A stretch of DNA of 8,225 bases. Source: Marinilabiliaceae bacterium UBA5213 (GTDB lineage: Bacteria; Bacteroidota; Bacteroidia; Bacteroidales; Marinilabiliaceae). Below, piece by piece: positions 5,537-8,225 of the stretch. Location of the stretch: contig DHVH01000213.1 in assembly GCA_002412555.1 (NCBI GenBank), forward strand, positions 1-8,225, in the 5' to 3' direction. The notes below the pieces were generated by a model. It was not told the DNA's origin. It ran no database searches and was given only the letters and a program-made list of their open reading frames with translations. A program made the position numbers and the translations under genes. Every line of letters starts with the position of its first letter. The stretch's first letter is position 1.

Positions 5537-5962
5537 ATGAAAAATCTATATATATACTTAGTGCTTACGTTGATTTTTGCTTTTGGTTGCAAAAAAGATG
5601 AACATCCTGTTCCCAATTATCGCTTTACGGCTTATATTGACTTGATGCTACCTGATTACAATAGGCAAGTTTTTACGGTGAGGTATGATCGCTATGGCAA
5701 CCGGGTGGGGGTAGCTGGCGTAATTGTTTACCGAATGGCTGGTGATGAGTACTACGTGTTTGAACGCTATTGCCCACATGATCAAAAACTCACTTGTGCT
5801 GTTGAAATTGCGCCAGGTAATACAACTGCTGTTTGCCCTTGTTGTGAATCGGAATTTTTGATAGCTGTGCCGGACGGGGATGTGATTGACGGACCATCGG
5901 TCTATTCGTTGAAAAGTTACCGTACCCGCATGGATGGGAATTTCTTGGTCATTTACAATTAA
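5537..5962 (+). CDS. Rieske-like [2Fe-2S] domain lipoprotein with a variant ligand set
   Basis: This is a 141-residue protein. Residues 1-18 are a lipoprotein signal with lipobox FAFGC (C18), so it should be lipid-anchored after export. The following KKDE may influence which membrane it enters. Residues ~58-140 look like a small Rieske domain. Box 1 is C79-P-H81 (in RYCPHDQ), and 18 residues later box 2 is C100-P-C-C103 (VCPCCESEF). Canonical Rieske proteins have C-x-H and C-x-x-H, so the second histidine is replaced by C103. C87 and C102 are extra cysteines. Downstream, GDVIDGPSVYSLKSY matches the usual 'G.V..GPA...L..Y' strand after box 2. It could bind a cluster with 3 Cys and 1 His, bind another metal, or have lost the cluster. 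There is no electron-transfer partner gene nearby. It ends at a shared terminator with ahcY. The promoter is unclear. Confidence 0.75.
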   Translation: MKNLYIYLVLTLIFAFGCKKDEHPVPNYRFTAYIDLMLPDYNRQVFTVRYDRYGNRVGVAGVIVYRMAGDEYYVFERYCPHDQKLTCAVEIAPGNTTAVCPCCESEFLIAVPDGDVIDGPSVYSLKSYRTRMDGNFLVIYN

Positions 5963-5969
5963 GAAACAA

Positions 5970-5994
5970 CAAAGACTGCCATCGGCAGTCTTTG
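5970..5994. terminator. Bidirectional intrinsic terminator between the Rieske-like gene and ahcY
   Basis: A perfect 11-bp stem, CAAAGACTGCC (5970-5980) with GGCAGTCTTTG (5984-5994), encloses a 3-nt loop. It starts 7 nt past the lipoprotein gene's stop and about 50 nt past the ahcY stop on the other strand. The minus-strand tail is the more U-rich (TTTGTTGTTTCTT). One hairpin probably serves both convergent genes. Confidence 0.85.
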
Positions 5995-6045
5995 CATAAA
6001 TAAATCTCAGCAAGCGTTTAAGTACTTATTGCTTGCATCCAGACC

Positions 6046-7461
6046 TTAATACCTGTAATGATCCGGCTTATACGGTCCTGTTTTAGCGATGCCGCAATAG
6101 CTGGCCTGGGCATCTGTCAGGGTAGTCAATTTAACGCCCAATTTGGACAGGTGCAAGCGTGCCACTTCCTCATCCAGAGATTTGGGTAAGGTATAAACCC
6201 CCAGTTCATATTTGTTTTTCCAAAGCTCAAGCTGAGCCAGTGTTTGGTTGGTGAAGGAATTGCTCATCACAAAACTGGGGTGACCGGTGGCATTGCCCAG
6301 ATTGACCAGACGTCCGCGCGACAACAGAATGATGCAGTGCCCGTCGGGAAAATTGAATTGATCGACCTGAGGCTTGATGTTTATTTCCTGTATGCCTGGC
6401 AGTTTCTCCAGTTTTTCTACCTGTATTTCATTGTCGAAGTGGCCAATGTTGCAGACGATGGCTGTATCTTTCATTTTCTGCATGTGCTCAACCGTTATCA
6501 CGTCGCGGTTACCAGTGGCTGTTACATAGATATCGGCTTCGGCCAGTGCGTCTTCAACGGTGGTTACTTCATAGCCTTCCATGGCTGCCTGAAGCGCACA
6601 GATAGGGTCTATTTCGGTAACGAGCACCCTTGCGCCAAAGCCACGCATACTCTGTGCGCAACCTTTACCTACGTCACCATATCCACACACGACTACGGTT
6701 TTTCCGGCTATCATAACGTCGGTACCGCGTTTAATGCCGTCGGCCAGACTTTCACGGCAGCCATAGAGGTTGTCGAACTTGCTTTTGGTCACTGAGTCGT
6801 TGACATTGATGGCGGGGAATAGTAGTTCGCCCTTTTCCATCATTTGGTACAAGCGGTGCACTCCGGTGGTGGTCTCTTCACTAACCCCTTTAATGCCGGC
6901 AGCGACTTTTTGCCATCTGTTTTTGTTTTGCTGGTAAAGCTCGCCCATGATAGCCATTAGCTCCCGAAAGTCTTCACCTTCCGCACTGTAGTCTGTTTTC
7001 AGAACGGATGCATCTTTTTCAATTTGTACGCCCTTATGAATCATCATGGTGGCATCACCACCATCATCTACAATCAAATCTGGCCCTTGTCCCTCACCAA
7101 AATCCAGCGCACGCTCGGTACACCACCAATATTCCTTGAGTGTTTCACCTTTCCATGCGAAAACAGGAACGCCTCCCTGGGCAATGGCAGCGGCAGCATG
7201 GTCCTGGGTAGAATAGATATTGCAACTGGCCCATCTGACCGTAGCGCCTAATTCAACCAGTGTTTCAATCAATACAGCTGTCTGGACCGTCATGTGAAGC
7301 GACCCCATTATTTTGGCACCTTTGAGTGGTTTTTCCTGCCCATGTTTTTCACGCAGCGCCATTAATCCGGGCATCTCTTTTTCTGCCAGAAGTATTTCTT
7401 TCCGGCCGTAGTCAGCCAGTGAGAGGTCGGCTACTTTATAATCTTGTTTTACTGTGCTCAT
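6046..7461 (-). CDS. ahcY: S-adenosyl-L-homocysteine hydrolase (adenosylhomocysteinase)
   Basis: This 471-residue enzyme reversibly splits S-adenosylhomocysteine into adenosine and homocysteine, relieving product inhibition of methyltransferases. It is a cytoplasmic enzyme with tightly bound NAD. Substrate-site residues are present: H56 in SLHMT, D133 in VDDGGDAT, E196 in SEETTTGVH, K226 and D230 in DSVTKSKFDN, and C235 in LYGCRES. The NAD Rossmann loop is GYGDVGKG (260-267). NIGHFDNEI, the LGNATGHPSFVMSNSF block and the canonical end KPDHYRY complete the match. Compared with the mammalian form there is an insert of about 38 residues between ~145 and 185, as in the long form known from many bacteria, plants and Plasmodium. 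The ATG at 7461 is preceded by an A-rich stretch and no SD sequence. No riboswitch-sized leader exists (58 bp to ribF), so it may be co-transcribed with ribF. Confidence 0.97.
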   Translation of the reverse strand: MSTVKQDYKVADLSLADYGRKEILLAEKEMPGLMALREKHGQEKPLKGAKIMGSLHMTVQTAVLIETLVELGATVRWASCNIYSTQDHAAAAIAQGGVPVFAWKGETLKEYWWCTERALDFGEGQGPDLIVDDGGDATMMIHKGVQIEKDASVLKTDYSAEGEDFRELMAIMGELYQQNKNRWQKVAAGIKGVSEETTTGVHRLYQMMEKGELLFPAINVNDSVTKSKFDNLYGCRESLADGIKRGTDVMIAGKTVVVCGYGDVGKGCAQSMRGFGARVLVTEIDPICALQAAMEGYEVTTVEDALAEADIYVTATGNRDVITVEHMQKMKDTAIVCNIGHFDNEIQVEKLEKLPGIQEINIKPQVDQFNFPDGHCIILLSRGRLVNLGNATGHPSFVMSNSFTNQTLAQLELWKNKYELGVYTLPKSLDEEVARLHLSKLGVKLTTLTDAQASYCGIAKTGPYKPDHYRY

Positions 7462-7519
7462 GTTTTTATTATTTTGATGGATTAGTATATGCCTATTTCA
7501 TATTGAGCGGGCTATCGAG

Positions 7520-8225
7520 TCACTTGCGGACTAGCAGGGCGCGTATTTCTATTTCATCTTTTTTTAATTGTTCTTTCAGTGCTTCTATGTTGGGGAACTT
7601 CAACTCTTCGCGGGTTTTGACAATGAAGGCGATCGAGATCTCTTCAGAATAAATCTCCTGATTGAAATCCAAAATATGCACTTCAATGGAGCGGTTGTCC
7701 ATTTGCTGGTTCACCGTAGGTCGTATGCCAATATTCACCATGCCGCCATACTCCTTACCCATTACTTTCACCCTGCAGGCATAAACCCCGTCGGGCGGTA
7801 CCAGTTTGGCTTTTTCGCTGAGTTGTAAATTGGCCGTAGGATAGGAGAGTTTTCGACCCATTTTCATGCCTCCTGTTACCTGTCCGGTAATGGTATAAGT
7901 ATACCCTAACAATAAATTGGCTTCAGGAATCTTTCCTTCTAACAAGAAATTCCTGATTTTTGTTGAGCTGGGATACAGTCCGTTGACATCGATGTGGCGA
8001 AACTGACTCAATTCAAAGCCCAGTCGCCCCGACAGGTGAATCAAATTTTCCAAGTCGGTACCTCCTTTACCAAAACGGTGATTGAAGCCGATAACCAGGT
8101 GATGGGTGTTCAGTTGTTGAACCAGAATCTGTTCAACAAAGGCGTCTGCCGTTAAACTGGCCAACTCCCTATTAAAGGGGACAATGATCAGATGGTCAAT
8201 GCCGGTCTCACTAATGATCTTTGTT
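7520..8225 (-). CDS. ribF: Bifunctional riboflavin kinase / FAD synthetase, N-terminus cut off by the window edge
   Basis: The frame is open to the right edge, giving the last 234 residues of a protein usually ~310 long. It phosphorylates riboflavin to FMN, then adenylates FMN to FAD. Visible parts of the adenylyltransferase domain are GIDHLIIVPFNREL, HHLVIGFNHRFGKGG and the SSTKIRNFLLEG motif (visible residues ~86-96). The flavokinase domain follows: GRKLSYPTANLQL with the PTANL nucleotide loop, PPDGVYA, MVNIGIRPTV, then SIEVHILDFNQEIY carrying the conserved glutamate. The N-terminal GxFDGxHxGH nucleotide-binding motif lies beyond the window. The last residues are RALLVRK, with the TGA at 7522-7520. 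A TTG at 8164 is not the start, because conserved sequence continues upstream of it. It lies 58 bp upstream of ahcY on the same strand with no terminator visible between. Confidence 0.95.
   Translation of the reverse strand, partial: TKIISETGIDHLIIVPFNRELASLTADAFVEQILVQQLNTHHLVIGFNHRFGKGGTDLENLIHLSGRLGFELSQFRHIDVNGLYPSSTKIRNFLLEGKIPEANLLLGYTYTITGQVTGGMKMGRKLSYPTANLQLSEKAKLVPPDGVYACRVKVMGKEYGGMVNIGIRPTVNQQMDNRSIEVHILDFNQEIYSEEISIAFIVKTREELKFPNIEALKEQLKKDEIEIRALLVRK

Noticed and set aside
6244..6795. 183-codon + strand ORF opposite ahcY
   Set aside because: It lies wholly antisense to a clear ahcY and has odd composition (many Y, H, F, C). It is a shadow of ahcY codon use.
7462..7519. Possible SAM/SAH riboswitch before ahcY
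   Set aside because: Only 58 bp separate ahcY from ribF, with no conserved riboswitch core or extensive pairing visible. That is too short for a SAM riboswitch plus expression platform.
1..8225. A novel defence, mobile or biosynthetic system
   Set aside because: All substantial genes are core housekeeping or small Bacteroidota families. There are no integrases, transposases, direct repeats, CRISPR spacing or compositional islands visible.

Overview
This 8.2-kb window is a conserved housekeeping stretch from a member of the Bacteroidota. I cannot place it to genus. Three things point there. First, a clear Bacteroidota sigma-ABfr type promoter (TTTG, then TAnnTTTG) lies in front of rplU. Second, start codons are preceded by A/T-rich sequence without a Shine-Dalgarno (SD) motif in every gene with a visible start except greA. 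Third, two gene families typical of the phylum are present: a DUF4286-like protein beside ruvC, and a membrane-anchored protein ending in an FDLKRAIIYSEII-type motif. The base composition is moderately AT-rich and codon use looks even, with no sign of recent transfer.

Layout, left half (+ strand). Bases 1-254 hold little: perhaps the tail of a gene entering from the left, and an 8-codon upstream ORF. An exported TPR protein follows (255-686). Then comes a promoter plus ~85-nt leader and the ribosomal protein pair rplU-rpmA (853-1451), closed by a strong nested terminator. Next is a tight cluster serS - DUF4286-like gene - ruvC (1582-3725), with a 9-nt gap and then a 1-nt stop/start overlap.

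Middle (mostly - strand). ruvC meets a HIT-family hydrolase gene tail to tail with only 2 bp between the stop codons. Upstream of the HIT gene on the same strand lies greA, with its own intrinsic terminator and an unusually perfect SD sequence. Upstream of greA is the gene for a single-pass membrane protein of unknown function. Two tandem hairpins sit between greA and that gene.

Right part. A + strand lipoprotein gene encodes a Rieske-like domain whose last expected histidine ligand is a cysteine. It converges on ahcY (S-adenosylhomocysteinase, - strand) through a perfect bidirectional terminator. ribF (FAD/FMN synthesis, - strand) lies 58 bp upstream of ahcY and runs off the right edge, losing its N-terminus.

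Functionally the genes serve translation (bL21, bL27, SerRS), transcription elongation (GreA), recombination (RuvC) and cofactor or methyl-cycle metabolism (RibF, AhcY). Three proteins have uncertain roles. I see no mobile element, CRISPR array, tRNA, rRNA or defence system. The points most worth following up are the variant Rieske lipoprotein, the SD and hairpins at greA, and the leader and terminator structures around rplU-rpmA-serS.
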